A DNA stretch of 60,332 nt, taken from positions 1 through 60,332 of the forward strand of contig JAFEDL010000087.1 in the NCBI GenBank assembly GCA_018241645.1, written 5' to 3'. Numbering within the stretch: the stretch's first letter is position 1; each line of letters begins with the position of its first letter. The notes under the pieces are model-generated. The model was given only the letters and a program-made list of their open reading frames with translations. It searched no databases and had not been told where the DNA came from. Positions 8,770 to 18,636 of the stretch are shown here, in pieces. The translations under genes and the position numbers were made by a program. This stretch comes from Pseudomonadota bacterium. Lineage in GTDB: Bacteria; Pseudomonadota; Gammaproteobacteria; Burkholderiales; SG8-39.

Positions 8770-10434
8770 TCAGGCCTTCTTTTCGTCGCGCAACGCGCGG
8801 CGCAGGATCTTGCCTACGTTCGTCTTGGGCAGGTCGGCGCGGAATTCCACGTACTTCGGCCGCTTGTATCCGGTGAGCTGCTCCTTGCAGAAGGCGAGGA
8901 CGTCCTCTTCGGTGAGCTCGGGGTCCTTCCTGACGATGTAGATCTTCGGCACCTCGCCGGAGTGCTCGTCGGGCACGCCGATCGCGGCGACCTCCAGCAC
9001 GCCCGGGTGCATCGCCACCACCTGCTCGATCTCGTTGGGATACACGTTGAAGCCCGACACCAGGATCATGTCCTTCTTGCGGTCGACGATGCGCACGAAC
9101 CCCGTCTCGTCCATCACGCCCACGTCCCCGGTGTACAGGAACCCGTCCGGGCCGAGCACCTTCGCCGTTTCGTCGGGCCGCTGCCAGTAGCCCTTCATTA
9201 CCTGCGGGCCGCTGATGCAGATCTCGCCGGGCTGGCCCTGCGCGACCTCCTTCTTGTCGTCGTCGCGGATGGACACGATCGTGGAAGGCAGCGGCAGGCC
9301 GATCGAGCCGCTGTAATCGGTCAGGGTCAGCGGGTTCATCGTCGCCGAGGGGCTGGTTTCGGTCAGGCCGTAGCCTTCGAGCAGCACCTTGCCGGTCACC
9401 TGCTTCCACTTGTCCGCCACCGCCTTCTGCACCGCCATGCCGCCGCCCACGCAGACCTTCACGTTGGAGAAGTCGAGCTGCACGAAGTCCGGGTTGTTCA
9501 GCAGGGCGTTGAACAGCGTGTTCACGCCGGTGATCACGTTGTAGCGGTGGCTGCCGAGTTCCTTGACGAATCCCGGGATGTCGCGCGGGTTCGTGATCAG
9601 CACGTTCAACCCGCCGACCTTCAGCATCAGCAGGCAGTTCACCGTGAGGGAGAAGATGTGGTACAGCGGGAGCGCCGTGATGATCACCGGCACCTCGCCC
9701 TTGAGCCCGGGCATCAGCCAGGCCGCCGACTGCGCGATGTTGGCGAGGATGTTGCGATGGAGCAGCATCGCCCCCTTGGACACGCCGGTGGTGCCGCCCG
9801 TGTACTGCAGGAACGCGATGTCCTCGTGGCCGGTCTCTACCGCCTTGAGGCTCATGCCGGCGCCCTGGGACAGCATCGCGTTGAAGCGCAGCGCGGACGG
9901 CAGTTCGTACGCGGGCACCATCTTCTTCACGTTGCGTACGACGAAATTCACGATCGCGCCCTTGAGCCCGAGCATGTCGCCGAGCGAGGCCACGACCACA
10001 TGCTTGACCGGGGTGCGCGCAACGACTTCCTGCAGCACGGCGGCGAAATTCTCGAGGACCACGATGACCTCGGCGCCGGAGTCCTTCAGCTGGTGCTCGA
10101 GTTCGCGCGCGGTGTACAGCGGGTTGACGTTCACCACCGTGCAGCCCGCCCGCAGCGTGCCGTACAGGCATACCGGGTACTGCAGCACGTTGGGCATCAT
10201 CAGCGCCACGCGAGCGCCCTTGCCGAGGCCGATGGACTGGATCCACGCCCCGAAGGCCGCGGACATCCGGTCGAGCTCGCCGAACGTGATCGTCTTGCCC
10301 ATGCAGTGGAACGCCGGGCGGTCCGCGAACTGCCTCGCGCACTTGTCGAACAGGTCGCCTACCGACTTGTAATCGCTGTAGTCGATCTCGGCGGGCACGC
10401 CGGGCGGATAGCTTTTCAGCCAGATCTTTTCCAT
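8770..10434 (-). CDS. fadD: Long-chain fatty acid-CoA ligase
   Basis: A 554-residue acyl-adenylate ligase that activates fatty or related acids to CoA thioesters. The ATP-binding loop [15 protein letters not shown], the second motif [10 protein letters not shown], and [13 protein letters not shown] followed by DRKKDMI are all present, and the C-terminal lysine region [10 protein letters not shown] is intact. The ATG at 10434 is preferred because GGAGGAGA lies 6 bases upstream and the protein then begins [14 protein letters not shown], as in FadD homologues. The gene sits downstream of an enoyl-CoA hydratase inside the paa operon. Confidence 0.93.
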   Translation of the reverse strand: MEKIWLKSYPPGVPAEIDYSDYKSVGDLFDKCARQFADRPAFHCMGKTITFGELDRMSAAFGAWIQSIGLGKGARVALMMPNVLQYPVCLYGTLRAGCTVVNVNPLYTARELEHQLKDSGAEVIVVLENFAAVLQEVVARTPVKHVVVASLGDMLGLKGAIVNFVVRNVKKMVPAYELPSALRFNAMLSQGAGMSLKAVETGHEDIAFLQYTGGTTGVSKGAMLLHRNILANIAQSAAWLMPGLKGEVPVIITALPLYHIFSLTVNCLLMLKVGGLNVLITNPRDIPGFVKELGSHRYNVITGVNTLFNALLNNPDFVQLDFSNVKVCVGGGMAVQKAVADKWKQVTGKVLLEGYGLTETSPSATMNPLTLTDYSGSIGLPLPSTIVSIRDDDKKEVAQGQPGEICISGPQVMKGYWQRPDETAKVLGPDGFLYTGDVGVMDETGFVRIVDRKKDMILVSGFNVYPNEIEQVVAMHPGVLEVAAIGVPDEHSGEVPKIYIVRKDPELTEEDVLAFCKEQLTGYKRPKYVEFRADLPKTNVGKILRRALRDEKKA

Positions 10435-10475
10435 GCGGTCTCCTCCGGCCTCGGTTGGGCCTTGTGCAGGGGATT

Positions 10476-11252
10476 CTAGCGGTTTTTGAACACCGCCTTC
10501 CTCTTCTCGGCGAACGCCGCCATGCCTTCCTTCTGGTCGGACAGCGCGAACCCGGAATGGAACACGCGCCGCTCGAACAGGATGCCTTCGGTGAGCGAGC
10601 TTTCGTAGGCGCGGTTCACCGATTCCTTGATCATCATCACCACCGGCAGCGAGTACGCCGCGATCTTGTCCGCCACGCCAAGGGCCTCCTCCATCAGCTT
10701 GTCGAGGGGGACCACGCGCGACACCAGGCCCGAACGCTCGGCCTCGGCCGCGTCGATCATGCGGGCCGTGAGGCACATGTCCATGGCCTTGGCCTTGCCT
10801 ACCGCGCGCGGCAGGCGCTGCGTGCCGCCGGCCCCCGGGACGATCCCGAGGTTCACTTCCGGCTGGCCGAATTTCGCGTTTTCGGCCGCGATGACGATGT
10901 CGCAGGCCATCGCGAGCTCGTTGCCGCCTCCCAGCGCGAACCCGGCCACCGCGGCGATCACGGGCTTCCTGATCTTGCGGATGTGCTCCCAGTCGCGGGT
11001 GATGTAGTCGGCCTTGTAGACGTCGATGAAATCCCAGTCCTTCATCGCCACGATGTCCGCGCCGGCCGCAAACGCCTTCTCATTGCCGGTGATCACGATC
11101 GCGCCGACGCCGTCGTCGGCATCGAAGCCGTACATCGCGTCGGCCAGTTCCTGCATCAACTGCGCGTTGAGCGCGTTCATCTGCTTGGGGCGGTTCAGCG
11201 TGATGACGCCGACCTTGCCGCGGGTTTCGGCAAGGATCAGTTCGTAAGCCAT
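10476..11252 (-). CDS. Enoyl-CoA hydratase (PaaF-like crotonase)
   Basis: A 258-residue crotonase-fold enzyme. Both catalytic glutamates are present, in [11 protein letters not shown] and [13 protein letters not shown], with the oxyanion-hole strand KAFAAGADI; this pattern marks a true hydratase rather than an isomerase. The start [12 protein letters not shown] is fixed by a GGAGAA ribosome site; an open frame upstream is spurious. In the paa operon it would act as PaaF, hydrating 2,3-dehydroadipyl-CoA, but a fatty-acid role with the neighbouring FadD is equally possible. Confidence 0.9.
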   Translation of the reverse strand: MAYELILAETRGKVGVITLNRPKQMNALNAQLMQELADAMYGFDADDGVGAIVITGNEKAFAAGADIVAMKDWDFIDVYKADYITRDWEHIRKIRKPVIAAVAGFALGGGNELAMACDIVIAAENAKFGQPEVNLGIVPGAGGTQRLPRAVGKAKAMDMCLTARMIDAAEAERSGLVSRVVPLDKLMEEALGVADKIAAYSLPVVMMIKESVNRAYESSLTEGILFERRVFHSGFALSDQKEGMAAFAEKRKAVFKNR

Positions 11253-11263
11253 GGTGTTCTCCG

Positions 11264-11815
11264 TCAGAGCGTTTTCAGGAATTCTTCGGTCGGCATGACC
11301 TGGGCATACACTCCGCGCAGCGCGGCGAGGAACGCCCCGTGCACTTGCGCGGCAGGAATGGCCTGCCCCTCGAAATTCTGGGCGCGTGTCGCGCAGGCGT
11401 CCGAAAGGACGGTGCAGCCATAGCCGAGGTCGAAGGCCTGCCGCACGCTGGCGTCCACGCACATGTGGGTCATCATGCCCGCCACCGCGAGGTTCTTGAT
11501 GCCGGCCCGGTCGAGCCTCGCCTGCAGGTCGGTGCCGCGGAAGCTGTTCGGGAAGTTCTTCTGGATCACGGCCTCGCCTTCGGCCGGGGCGACCAGGGTG
11601 TTGATGTCGGCGCCCTCGGTCCCGGGAATGAAGAACGTTGCGCCGGGGCGCGCCGAGAGGTGCTGGACGTGGAACACCGGCCGGCCGAGCTTCCTGAACC
11701 GGTCGATCGCCTGGCGCGCACGCGCGGCCGCAGCCGCGGCGCGCTCGAGTTCCATCTTGCCGCCGGGGAAATAGTCGTTCTGGATGTCGATTACGAGTAG
11801 GGCCGTGTCGCTCAT
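11264..11815 (-). CDS. Isochorismatase/nicotinamidase-family cysteine hydrolase
   Basis: A 183-residue cysteine hydrolase of the isochorismatase superfamily. The Asp-Lys-Cys triad is visible: Asp in LLVIDIQNDYFPGG, Lys in VIQKNFPNSF and Cys in GMMTHMCVD. A ribosome site (GGAAAGG) lies in the end of paaY, and the ATG follows the paaY stop by 1 base, so it is part of the operon. Members cleave amides, nicotinamide or isochorismate; nothing in the sequence identifies the substrate, and it is not a standard paa gene. Confidence 0.88.
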   Translation of the reverse strand: MSDTALLVIDIQNDYFPGGKMELERAAAAAARARQAIDRFRKLGRPVFHVQHLSARPGATFFIPGTEGADINTLVAPAEGEAVIQKNFPNSFRGTDLQARLDRAGIKNLAVAGMMTHMCVDASVRQAFDLGYGCTVLSDACATRAQNFEGQAIPAAQVHGAFLAALRGVYAQVMPTEEFLKTL

Positions 11816-11816
11816 G

Positions 11817-12428
11817 TCATGCCTTTCCTGCCTTGAGTTCCGATAAGGGGATCGCGCCGGGGATCTCGATCTTCTTCCTGCCCGGCTCGACGGCCGGCAG
11901 CGCGTCCACGAGCTGCATGGTCTGAGCGCTGCGCTGCGCAAGCTTCTGGTACAGCACCGCATTGTCCCGCTTCCAGCCGATCTCGTCCGCGGACAGGACC
12001 CGCAGCACCCGTGCCGGGATGCCGGCGGCCAGCGAACGCGCGGGGATCTTCGCCTCGGCCTTCACGAAGGCCATCGCCGCCACCACGCAGTCTTCGCCGA
12101 CCTCGGCATTGTCGTTGACCACGCAGTTCATGCCGACCAGCGCCCCGGCCCCGACGGTGCAGCCGTGCAGCACCGCGCCGTGGCCGATGTTGGCGCCTTC
12201 GCCTACCACCGTGTCCTTGCCGGGGAATCCGTGCATCACGCAGGTATCCTGCACGTTCGCGCCTGCCTTGACTACGATGCGGCCGAAGTCCCCCCTGAGG
12301 CAGGCGCAGGGCCCGATATACGCGCCCGGCCCGACGATCACGTCGCCGACCAGCACCGCGCTCGGGTGGACGAACGCCGTGGGATCGACCACCGGGGTGA
12401 TGCCGTCGATGGAATAGACTTTGGTCAT
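11817..12428 (-). CDS. paaY: PaaY, gamma-carbonic-anhydrase-fold thioesterase
   Basis: A 203-residue left-handed beta-helix protein with hexapeptide repeats (VGDVIVGPGAYIGP, CLRGDFGRIVV, GHGAVLHGC). The segments NVQDTCVMHGFPG and the C-terminal extension ending in LKAGKA match PaaY of the phenylacetate pathway rather than plain gamma-carbonic anhydrases. PaaY is known as a thioesterase that relieves dead-end CoA thioesters in this pathway. Zinc-ligand-type histidines are present in the HG and GHG turns. It lies 13 bases after paaE. Confidence 0.93.
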   Translation of the reverse strand: MTKVYSIDGITPVVDPTAFVHPSAVLVGDVIVGPGAYIGPCACLRGDFGRIVVKAGANVQDTCVMHGFPGKDTVVGEGANIGHGAVLHGCTVGAGALVGMNCVVNDNAEVGEDCVVAAMAFVKAEAKIPARSLAAGIPARVLRVLSADEIGWKRDNAVLYQKLAQRSAQTMQLVDALPAVEPGRKKIEIPGAIPLSELKAGKA

Positions 12429-12441
12429 GGCCGCATTCTAG

Positions 12442-13518
12442 CTAACGCCGGTCGTAGTCGAGCACGACCCGCGCCGTTACCGGATGCGACTGGCAGGTCA
12501 GGCGGAACCCCTGCCGCACCTCCTCGTCGCTGAGCGTGTAATTGGCATCCATGCGCACTTCGCCCTCCACCAGCATGGCGCGGCAGGTGCAGCACACGCC
12601 GGCCTTGCAGGCGTACGGCAGGTCCGCGCCGGCCCTGAGCGCGGCATCGAGCACCGAAGGACCACCTTCGGGCAGGTTGAGGAGCATCCGCTTGCCGTCG
12701 ACGATCACGGTGACCGCGCGCTCGTCGGCGCCGGCAGCCTTCTGCGGCGCCGACCTCTGCCCCGCGCCCTGCACGGGCGCCCCGAAGCGCTCGAGGTGGA
12801 CGTGTTCCCTCGCCACGCCGCATGCTTCGAGGGCCTTGGAGACATCGTCCGGCATCGTGCCCGGGCCGCAGACGAACGCCTCGTCGATCGACGCGGGCGG
12901 GATCAGCGTGCCGACCAATTCGCGCACCTTGGCGGCGTCCACCCGCCCGTTGAACAGCTCGACCGGCTGCGGGTCGCGCGAGAAGACATGGAACAGCGCC
13001 AGCCGCGCAAGGTAGCGGTCCTTCAGGTCCTCGAGCTCTTCGTTGAAGATCACCGAGTCCATGGTCCGGTTGCCGTACACCAGCGTGAAGCGCGACTCCG
13101 GCTCGCGGGCCAGCGTGGTCTTCATCAGCGAGAGCACCGGCGTGATGCCGCTGCCCGCGGCGAACGCCACGTAGTGCTTGCGGTTCGCGGGCGCGAGCGG
13201 CGTGAAGAACCGCCCCTCGGGCGGCATCGCGTCGAGCGTCGCCCCCGGTTTGAGCACGCGGTTGGCAAAGGTGGAGAACTTCCCGCCGGGCACTTCCTTC
13301 ACCGCGACCCGCAATTCCCCGTCGTCGGCCCCCGAGCAGATCGAATAGGAGCGGCGCACCTCGCCGCCGTCCAGCACCGCGCGCAGGTTGAGGTACTGGC
13401 CCTGGGTGAAGCGGAACTTTTCGCGCAGCGCCTGCGGCACTTCGAGCACGAGCGACACGCACTCTGCGGTCTCGCGCCGGACTTCGCGCACGGTCAGCGG
13501 GTGGAAGTGGGGCGTCAC
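12442..13518 (-). CDS. paaE: Phenylacetyl-CoA epoxidase reductase subunit PaaE
   Basis: A 358-residue flavin/2Fe-2S reductase that passes electrons from NAD(P)H to the PaaABC oxygenase. The N-terminal ferredoxin-NADP reductase-type part has RRSYSICSG (FAD) and AAGSGITPVLSLM (pyridine nucleotide); the C-terminal plant-type ferredoxin has CKAGVCCTC and a distal LTCQSHP cysteine. The start is GTG at 13518, overlapping the paaD stop as GTGA; an ATG further upstream lies inside paaD. Length matches E. coli PaaE (356). Confidence 0.95.
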   Translation of the reverse strand: MTPHFHPLTVREVRRETAECVSLVLEVPQALREKFRFTQGQYLNLRAVLDGGEVRRSYSICSGADDGELRVAVKEVPGGKFSTFANRVLKPGATLDAMPPEGRFFTPLAPANRKHYVAFAAGSGITPVLSLMKTTLAREPESRFTLVYGNRTMDSVIFNEELEDLKDRYLARLALFHVFSRDPQPVELFNGRVDAAKVRELVGTLIPPASIDEAFVCGPGTMPDDVSKALEACGVAREHVHLERFGAPVQGAGQRSAPQKAAGADERAVTVIVDGKRMLLNLPEGGPSVLDAALRAGADLPYACKAGVCCTCRAMLVEGEVRMDANYTLSDEEVRQGFRLTCQSHPVTARVVLDYDRR

Positions 13519-14015
13519 AGGGGCTTGAAGTAGTCGAAGGGTTCGCGGCAATCCAGGCACCGGTACAGGGCCTTGCAGGCAGTGGAGCCGAATTCCGACA
13601 GGCGCTCCGTGTTCTCCGACCCGCATCGCGGGCAGGCGATCGAGCGTGAGAACAGGTGGATGCGGTGCGTGTCGGCGCCGCTCACCGGATGCGGCGGGAC
13701 GATGCCGTACTCACGCAGCCGCTCGCGGGCCTCCGGGGCGATCCAGTCGGTGCTCCAGGCCGGCGCCAGCGCCGTCCTGACCTTGACCCCGGCAAACCCG
13801 AGCGCCCGCAGCCTGTGCGCCACGTCTTCCTCGATCGCGTGCATCGCCGGGCAACCGGAATAGGTCGGGGTGATAGTCACCTCCACCGAATCCCCGTCTA
13901 TGGCCACGCCCCGCACGATCCCGAGGTCGGTGATGGAGATGACCGGGATCTCCGGGTCGGGGATGCCGGCCAGCGCCGAGTACACGTCCGCAACGGAGAC
14001 CGCGACCCCTACCAC
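13515..14015 (-). CDS. paaD: PaaD, phenylacetyl-CoA epoxidase maturation/assembly subunit
   Basis: A 166-residue DUF59-type protein required for phenylacetyl-CoA epoxidase activity. It shows GIPDPEIPVISITDLGIVR and TYSGCPAM in the MIP18-like domain and a C-terminal four-cysteine zinc or iron-sulfur site in IACPRCGS and YRCLDCREPFDYF. The GTG at 14015 is chosen because it gives the normal family length and starts 10 residues before the conserved domain; it overlaps the end of paaC by 7 bases. The longer open frame upstream runs through paaC and is not used. Confidence 0.93.
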   Translation of the reverse strand: MVGVAVSVADVYSALAGIPDPEIPVISITDLGIVRGVAIDGDSVEVTITPTYSGCPAMHAIEEDVAHRLRALGFAGVKVRTALAPAWSTDWIAPEARERLREYGIVPPHPVSGADTHRIHLFSRSIACPRCGSENTERLSEFGSTACKALYRCLDCREPFDYFKPL

Positions 14016-14725
14016 TTGGCACCCGGATGGGCCCGGTGCAGCACCTGCATTTCGGCCAGCAGGTAGCCCAGGTGCTCGCTGTGCACGCCCTGCCGGCCGG
14101 TGGACAGGAACTTGCCGTCCGCAGGGACCTGCAACGTCGCCTCCGCGAGGATCGAGCGCACGTCCGCGAGCCACGGCGCGTGCAGTTCGGCGGCCCCGGG
14201 ATCCACGGCGTCGGGCACGAAGAATTCGTGCGTGTAGTTCCACAAGGCGTCGAGCGCCGCCTGCGCGCGCCGGTGCGACTCCTCCGTGCCGTCCCCGAGG
14301 CGGATCACCCAGTCGGCCGAGTGGCGGCGGTGGTAGTCGACCTCCTTCTTCGACTTGGCGGCAATCGCGGCCAGGTCGGCGTCACCCGATAGCGCCAGGC
14401 GCTCGAGGAGCAGGCCGTGATACGCATCGAACAGGACGCGCCGCACCACCGTGAATGCGAAATCCCCGTTGGGCAGCTCGACCAGCGTGCAGTTGCGGAA
14501 CTCCCGCTCCTCGCGCAGGTACGCGAGCGCATCCTCGTCCCGTCCCCGGCCTTCCAGCCGGCCGGCGAGCGTCAGCCACAGCCGCGCCTGGCCGATCAGG
14601 TCCAGCGAGATGTTGGCCGAGGCAATGTCCTCTTCGAGGGCCGGGGAGTGCCCCAGCCACTCCGCGAGCCGCTGGCCGAGGATGAGGGAATTGTCGCCGA
14701 GGCGCAGCGCGTATTCGAAATTCAC
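14009..14725 (-). CDS. paaC: Phenylacetyl-CoA epoxidase structural subunit PaaC
   Basis: A 238-residue ferritin-like subunit that pairs with PaaA in the 1,2-phenylacetyl-CoA epoxidase. LGDNSLILGQRLAEWLGHSP and SKKEVDYHRRHSADWVIRLG are family signatures. The start is GTG, overlapping the paaB TGA stop as GTGA (14722-14725), so translation is probably coupled. It is considered the non-catalytic partner, although the EVDYH motif is kept. Confidence 0.95.
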   Translation of the reverse strand: MNFEYALRLGDNSLILGQRLAEWLGHSPALEEDIASANISLDLIGQARLWLTLAGRLEGRGRDEDALAYLREEREFRNCTLVELPNGDFAFTVVRRVLFDAYHGLLLERLALSGDADLAAIAAKSKKEVDYHRRHSADWVIRLGDGTEESHRRAQAALDALWNYTHEFFVPDAVDPGAAELHAPWLADVRSILAEATLQVPADGKFLSTGRQGVHSEHLGYLLAEMQVLHRAHPGAKW

Positions 14726-15015
14726 ATGTGCTTCACTTCGTCGGGCAGTTCGTAGAAGGTCGGGTGGCGGAAGATCTTGTCGGCCATCGGGTCGACAAAC
14801 GATTCGCGCTCCGCGGGGTCGGCGGCGGTGATCGCGTTGGACGGCACCACCCAGATCGACACGCCCTCGCTGCGGCGCGTGTACACGTCGCGCGCAAGGC
14901 GGATCGCCATCTTCGCATCAGGCGCGTGCAGGCTGCCGCAATGCTTGTGGTCGAGCCCCTGCTTGGAGCGGATGAAGACTTCCCACAACGGCCATTCCTT
15001 CTCGCTGGTGCTCAT
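14722..15015 (-). CDS. paaB: Phenylacetyl-CoA epoxidase subunit PaaB
   Basis: A 97-residue subunit (E. coli PaaB has 95) that bridges PaaAC dimers. [20 protein letters not shown] and [18 protein letters not shown] are diagnostic. The ATG at 15015 overlaps the paaA stop as ATGA. An open frame extending upstream is antisense to nothing functional and lies inside paaA. Confidence 0.95.
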   Translation of the reverse strand: MSTSEKEWPLWEVFIRSKQGLDHKHCGSLHAPDAKMAIRLARDVYTRRSEGVSIWVVPSNAITAADPAERESFVDPMADKIFRHPTFYELPDEVKHM

Positions 15016-16013
15016 GCGGCCTCCTTGCGCGCGCGGGCACGCTGCTTGTCGGCGTACGCCACCGCCGCATCGCGCACCCATTGGCCTTCCTCGTACGCCG
15101 CTACCCGCGTCGCGAGGCGCTCGCGGTTGAGCGGCCCGTCGCCGTTCACCACGCGCCAGAATTCGTCCCAGTCGATCGCGCCGATGTCGTAATGGCCGCG
15201 CTCCGGGTTCCACGCCAGCTCCGGATCGGGAATCGCGAGGCCCAGCAGCTCCGCCTGCGGCACGGTCACGTCGATGAATTTCTGGCGCAGGTCGTCGTTG
15301 GAGACGCGCTTTATCTTCCACGCCGCCGACTGCGCTGAGTGGACGCTGTCCTTGTCGGGCGGCCCGAACATCTGCAGCACCGGCCACCACCAGCGGTTGA
15401 ACGCGTCCTGCGCCATCTCCTTCTGCCGCGGCGTCCCCCGGCAGAGCGCGAGCATGATGTCGAACCCCTGGCGCTGGTGGAACGACTCCTCCTTGCAGAC
15501 GCGGATCATCGCGCGCGCATAGGGGCCGTAGGAGCAGCGGCACAGCGGGATCTGGTTCATGATCGCCGCGCCGTCCACCAGCCAGCCGATCGCGCCCACG
15601 TCCGCCCAGGTCAGCGTCGGGTAGTTGAAGATCGACGAGTACTTGGCCCTGCCCGAGTTGAGCGCGGCCATCATCTGGTCGCGGGACTGGCCCAGCGTCT
15701 CGGCGGCGCTGTACAGGTAGAGCCCGTGGCCGCCCTCGTCCTGCACCTTGGCGATCAGGATGGCCTTGCGCTTGAGCGACGGCGCGCGGCTGATCCAGTT
15801 GCCCTCGGGATACATGCCGACGACCTCGGAATGGGCGTGCTGGGAGATCTGGCGCAGCAGGGTCTTGCGGTAGGCTTCCGGCATCCAGTCGCGCGGCTCG
15901 ATCTTGCCCTCGGCATCCACCGTCGCCTGGAACGCGCGCTCCTCGGCGGACATGTCCGCCGCAGCCGCGCCCTTCGAGACCTGGCCGGGCAAATCCATCA
16001 TCTGGGTATACAC
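15012..16013 (-). CDS. paaA: Phenylacetyl-CoA epoxidase catalytic subunit PaaA
   Basis: A 333-residue di-iron oxygenase that forms the ring 1,2-epoxide of phenylacetyl-CoA. Di-iron motifs are [19 protein letters not shown] and [14 protein letters not shown] take the GTG at 16013 as start: GGAGG lies 6 bases upstream and the protein then begins [10 protein letters not shown], as MYTQ does in betaproteobacterial PaaA; the two inner ATGs (16001, 15998) are alternatives. It is first in the minus-strand operon and diverges from paaG. Confidence 0.95.
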   Translation of the reverse strand: MYTQMMDLPGQVSKGAAAADMSAEERAFQATVDAEGKIEPRDWMPEAYRKTLLRQISQHAHSEVVGMYPEGNWISRAPSLKRKAILIAKVQDEGGHGLYLYSAAETLGQSRDQMMAALNSGRAKYSSIFNYPTLTWADVGAIGWLVDGAAIMNQIPLCRCSYGPYARAMIRVCKEESFHQRQGFDIMLALCRGTPRQKEMAQDAFNRWWWPVLQMFGPPDKDSVHSAQSAAWKIKRVSNDDLRQKFIDVTVPQAELLGLAIPDPELAWNPERGHYDIGAIDWDEFWRVVNGDGPLNRERLATRVAAYEEGQWVRDAAVAYADKQRARARKEAA

Positions 16014-16142
16014 GCAGCCTCCGCAGGCGCGAATCAAGGTGCGTGAATGATACATCCGCCGCAGTTCGCCATATCTGCCGCCCACGCCCTGGTGTAAGCT
16101 TTTCCCCCGCTCGCAACCCTCACTTTCCCGTACCGGCCTTCC
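16014..16142. promoter_or_regulatory. Divergent paaA/paaG promoter region
   Basis: These 129 bases must hold the promoters for both halves of the phenylacetate cluster. On the minus strand TATCAT (plus 16047-16052) is a plausible -10 for paaA, without a convincing -35. No paaX or paaR regulator gene is in the window, and I see no strong inverted repeat that I could assign to either. Confidence 0.5.
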
Positions 16143-16931
16143 ATGACCCAGCCCATCCTGACCCACCTCGACGCCGGCGTGCTGACCATCACGCTGAACC
16201 GCCCGGACAAGCTCAACTCGTTCAACCCGGAAATGCACAGGCTGTTGCGCGCGGCCCTCGATGATGCGGCGCGCAACCCGGAGATCCGCTGCGTGCTGCT
16301 GACCGGCGCGGGGCGCGGGTTCTGCGCCGGGCAGGACCTTTCCGAGCGCGAGATGAAGGAGTCCGACAAGCCGCGCGACCTCGGCGCGACCATCGAGCAG
16401 TACTACAACCCGCTGGTGAAATTCATGCAGGCCCTGCCCCTGCCGATCGTGTGCGCCGTGAACGGGGTGGCCGCCGGCGCCGGCGCGAACATCGCGCTCG
16501 CCTGCGATATCGTGCTTGCAGCCCGCTCCGCCTCCTTCCTGCAGGCATTCGCGAAGATCGGCCTGGTGCCCGATTCGGGCGGCACTTATTTCCTGCCGCG
16601 CCTGGTGGGGACGGGCCGCGCCATGGCGCTGGCCATGCTCGCGGAAAAGCTCCCGGCGGCGGACGCCGAGCGCATGGGGCTCATCTGGAAGGCCTTCGAC
16701 GACGACAAGCTGATGGCCGAGGCGACCGCGATGTGCCGGCACCTGGCCACCCAGCCCACGCGCGCGCTCGGGCTCATGAAGCAGGCGATCTACGCGGCCG
16801 GCGGCAACTCGCTCTCCGCGCAGCTCGACCTCGAGCGCGACCTCCAGCGCGAGGCCGGGGGCTCCCCGGATTACCGCGAGGGCGTGACCGCGTTCCTCGA
16901 AAAGCGCAAACCCGTCTTCACGGGCCGCTGA
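16143..16931 (+). CDS. paaG: Ring 1,2-epoxyphenylacetyl-CoA isomerase PaaG
   Basis: A 262-residue crotonase-fold isomerase that converts the epoxide to oxepin-CoA. The first hydratase glutamate is absent ([13 protein letters not shown]) and the second position is the isomerase-type aspartate in [14 protein letters not shown], which separates it from the hydratase at 10476. The oxyanion motif is [10 protein letters not shown]. It leads the plus-strand unit paaG-paaI-paaK-SDR; its stop shares one base with the next ATG (TGATG). Confidence 0.94.
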   Translation: MTQPILTHLDAGVLTITLNRPDKLNSFNPEMHRLLRAALDDAARNPEIRCVLLTGAGRGFCAGQDLSEREMKESDKPRDLGATIEQYYNPLVKFMQALPLPIVCAVNGVAAGAGANIALACDIVLAARSASFLQAFAKIGLVPDSGGTYFLPRLVGTGRAMALAMLAEKLPAADAERMGLIWKAFDDDKLMAEATAMCRHLATQPTRALGLMKQAIYAAGGNSLSAQLDLERDLQREAGGSPDYREGVTAFLEKRKPVFTGR

Positions 16932-17359
16932 TGGAGGCGCTGGCGCTCGCAAAGGCCGCCGCGGAGGCGATGTGGCGGGAGGACAACGCCGCCCGGTGGC
17001 TCGGGATGCGGATCGAGGAGGTGCGCCCGGGCTGCGCGCGCCTGTCGATGCCGGTTGCGCAGGACATGGTGAACGGCCACAACCTGTGCCATGGCGGCCT
17101 GATCTTCACGCTGGCCGACACCGCATTCGCGTACGCGTGCAACAGCTACAACCAGCGCGCCGTGGCAGCGGGCTGCTCGATCGAGTTCCTCGCGCCGGCA
17201 TACCTGGGCGAGGTGCTGACCGCCGAGTGCTCGGAGCAGGTCCTGCGCGGCCGCACCGGGGTCTACGACGTGAAGGTGACCAACCAGAAGAACGAGCTGA
17301 TCGCCGTGTTCCGCGGCAAGTCGGCCACCATCAAGGGACAGCTCGTGGAGGGGGCATGA
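16931..17359 (+). CDS. paaI: Hydroxyphenylacetyl-CoA thioesterase PaaI
   Basis: A 142-residue hotdog-fold thioesterase. [20 protein letters not shown] holds the catalytic Asp of the PaaI family, and [12 protein letters not shown] is the usual end. PaaI hydrolyses ring-hydroxylated phenylacetyl-CoA to free CoA when the pathway stalls. The ATG overlaps the paaG stop by one base, and its own stop overlaps paaK as ATGA. Confidence 0.93.
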   Translation: MEALALAKAAAEAMWREDNAARWLGMRIEEVRPGCARLSMPVAQDMVNGHNLCHGGLIFTLADTAFAYACNSYNQRAVAAGCSIEFLAPAYLGEVLTAECSEQVLRGRTGVYDVKVTNQKNELIAVFRGKSATIKGQLVEGA

Positions 17360-18636
17360 AGACATTTGCGCTGGATCCGATCGAGAAGGCATCCGTCGAC
17401 GAATTGCGCGCGCTGCAGCTGGAGCGCCTGCAATGGTCGCTCCGGCACGCGTATGACAACGTCGAGCACTACCGCCGCAAATTCGACGCCGCGGGCGCCA
17501 AACCGGGCGACCTGAAACGCCTGGAAGACCTGGCGAAATTCCCGTTCACCGCCAAGTCCGACTTGCGCGAGACCTACCCGTTCGGCATGTTTGCGGTGCC
17601 CATGGACCAGGTGGTGCGCATCCATGCGTCTTCCGGGACCACGGGCAAGCCCACCGTGGTGGGCTACACCGCCCGCGACATCGAGACCTGGACGCACTGC
17701 ATGGCGCGGTCGATCCGCGCCGCGGGCGCGCGGCCCGGCGACAAGGTGCACGTGGCCTACGGCTACGGCCTGTTTACCGGCGGCCTCGGCGCCCACTACG
17801 GGGCCGAGCGCCTCGGCCTGGTCACGATCCCCATGTCGGGCGGGATGACCGAACGGCAGGTGCAGCTGATCACGGACTTCAAGCCCGAGATCATCATGGT
17901 CACGCCGTCCTACATGCTGGCCATTGCCGACGAGATGGACCGGCAGGGACTCGACCCGAAGCAATGCAGCCTGCGGATCGGCATCTTCGGCGCGGAGCCC
18001 TGGACCAACGAGATGCGCAGGCAGATCGAGCAGCGGCTCTCGCTCGACGCGATCGACATCTACGGGCTGTCCGAGGTCATGGGGCCCGGCGTCGCGCAGG
18101 AATGCGTCGAGACCAAGGACGGGCTTACGGTCTGGGAGGACCACTTCTATCCCGAGGTGATCGACCCGGACACCGGGCGCGTGCTTCCCGACGGCGAGCA
18201 GGGCGAACTGGTCTTCACCTCCCTCACCAAGGAGGCCCTGCCCGTGATCCGCTACCGCACGCGCGACCTCACGCGGCTGCTGCCGGGCACCGCGCGCACG
18301 ATGCGCCGGATGGAGAAGATCACCGGGCGGTCGGACGACATGATGATCATCCGCGGGGTCAACGTATTCCCGACGCAGATCGAGGAACTGATCCTGAAGC
18401 AGCCCGAGCTCTCGCCGCACTACGTGCTGGAGCTCACGAAGAGCGGGCCCCTGGACCACCTGGCGGTGCTGGTCGAGATCCAGCCCGGGGCGCAGGACAA
18501 TGCGTCGGCGGCCACGCTCGCGCACAACATCAAATCCATGATCGGCGTCAGCGCCGAGGTCAAGGTCGTGCCGATCAGCACCATCGAGCGCTCGATCGGC
18601 AAGGCGAAGCGCGTAATCGATAAAAGGAAATCATGA
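17356..18636 (+). CDS. paaK: Phenylacetate-CoA ligase
   Basis: A 426-residue adenylate-forming enzyme that activates phenylacetate, the entry step of the pathway. The P-loop reads HASSGTTGKPTVVGYT; DIYGLSEVMGPGVA, RTRDLTRLLPG and IRGVNVFPTQIEE are PaaK signatures. It begins with ATG overlapping the paaI stop and ends overlapping the following SDR gene, so the group is one translationally coupled unit. Confidence 0.96.
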   Translation: MKTFALDPIEKASVDELRALQLERLQWSLRHAYDNVEHYRRKFDAAGAKPGDLKRLEDLAKFPFTAKSDLRETYPFGMFAVPMDQVVRIHASSGTTGKPTVVGYTARDIETWTHCMARSIRAAGARPGDKVHVAYGYGLFTGGLGAHYGAERLGLVTIPMSGGMTERQVQLITDFKPEIIMVTPSYMLAIADEMDRQGLDPKQCSLRIGIFGAEPWTNEMRRQIEQRLSLDAIDIYGLSEVMGPGVAQECVETKDGLTVWEDHFYPEVIDPDTGRVLPDGEQGELVFTSLTKEALPVIRYRTRDLTRLLPGTARTMRRMEKITGRSDDMMIIRGVNVFPTQIEELILKQPELSPHYVLELTKSGPLDHLAVLVEIQPGAQDNASAATLAHNIKSMIGVSAEVKVVPISTIERSIGKAKRVIDKRKS

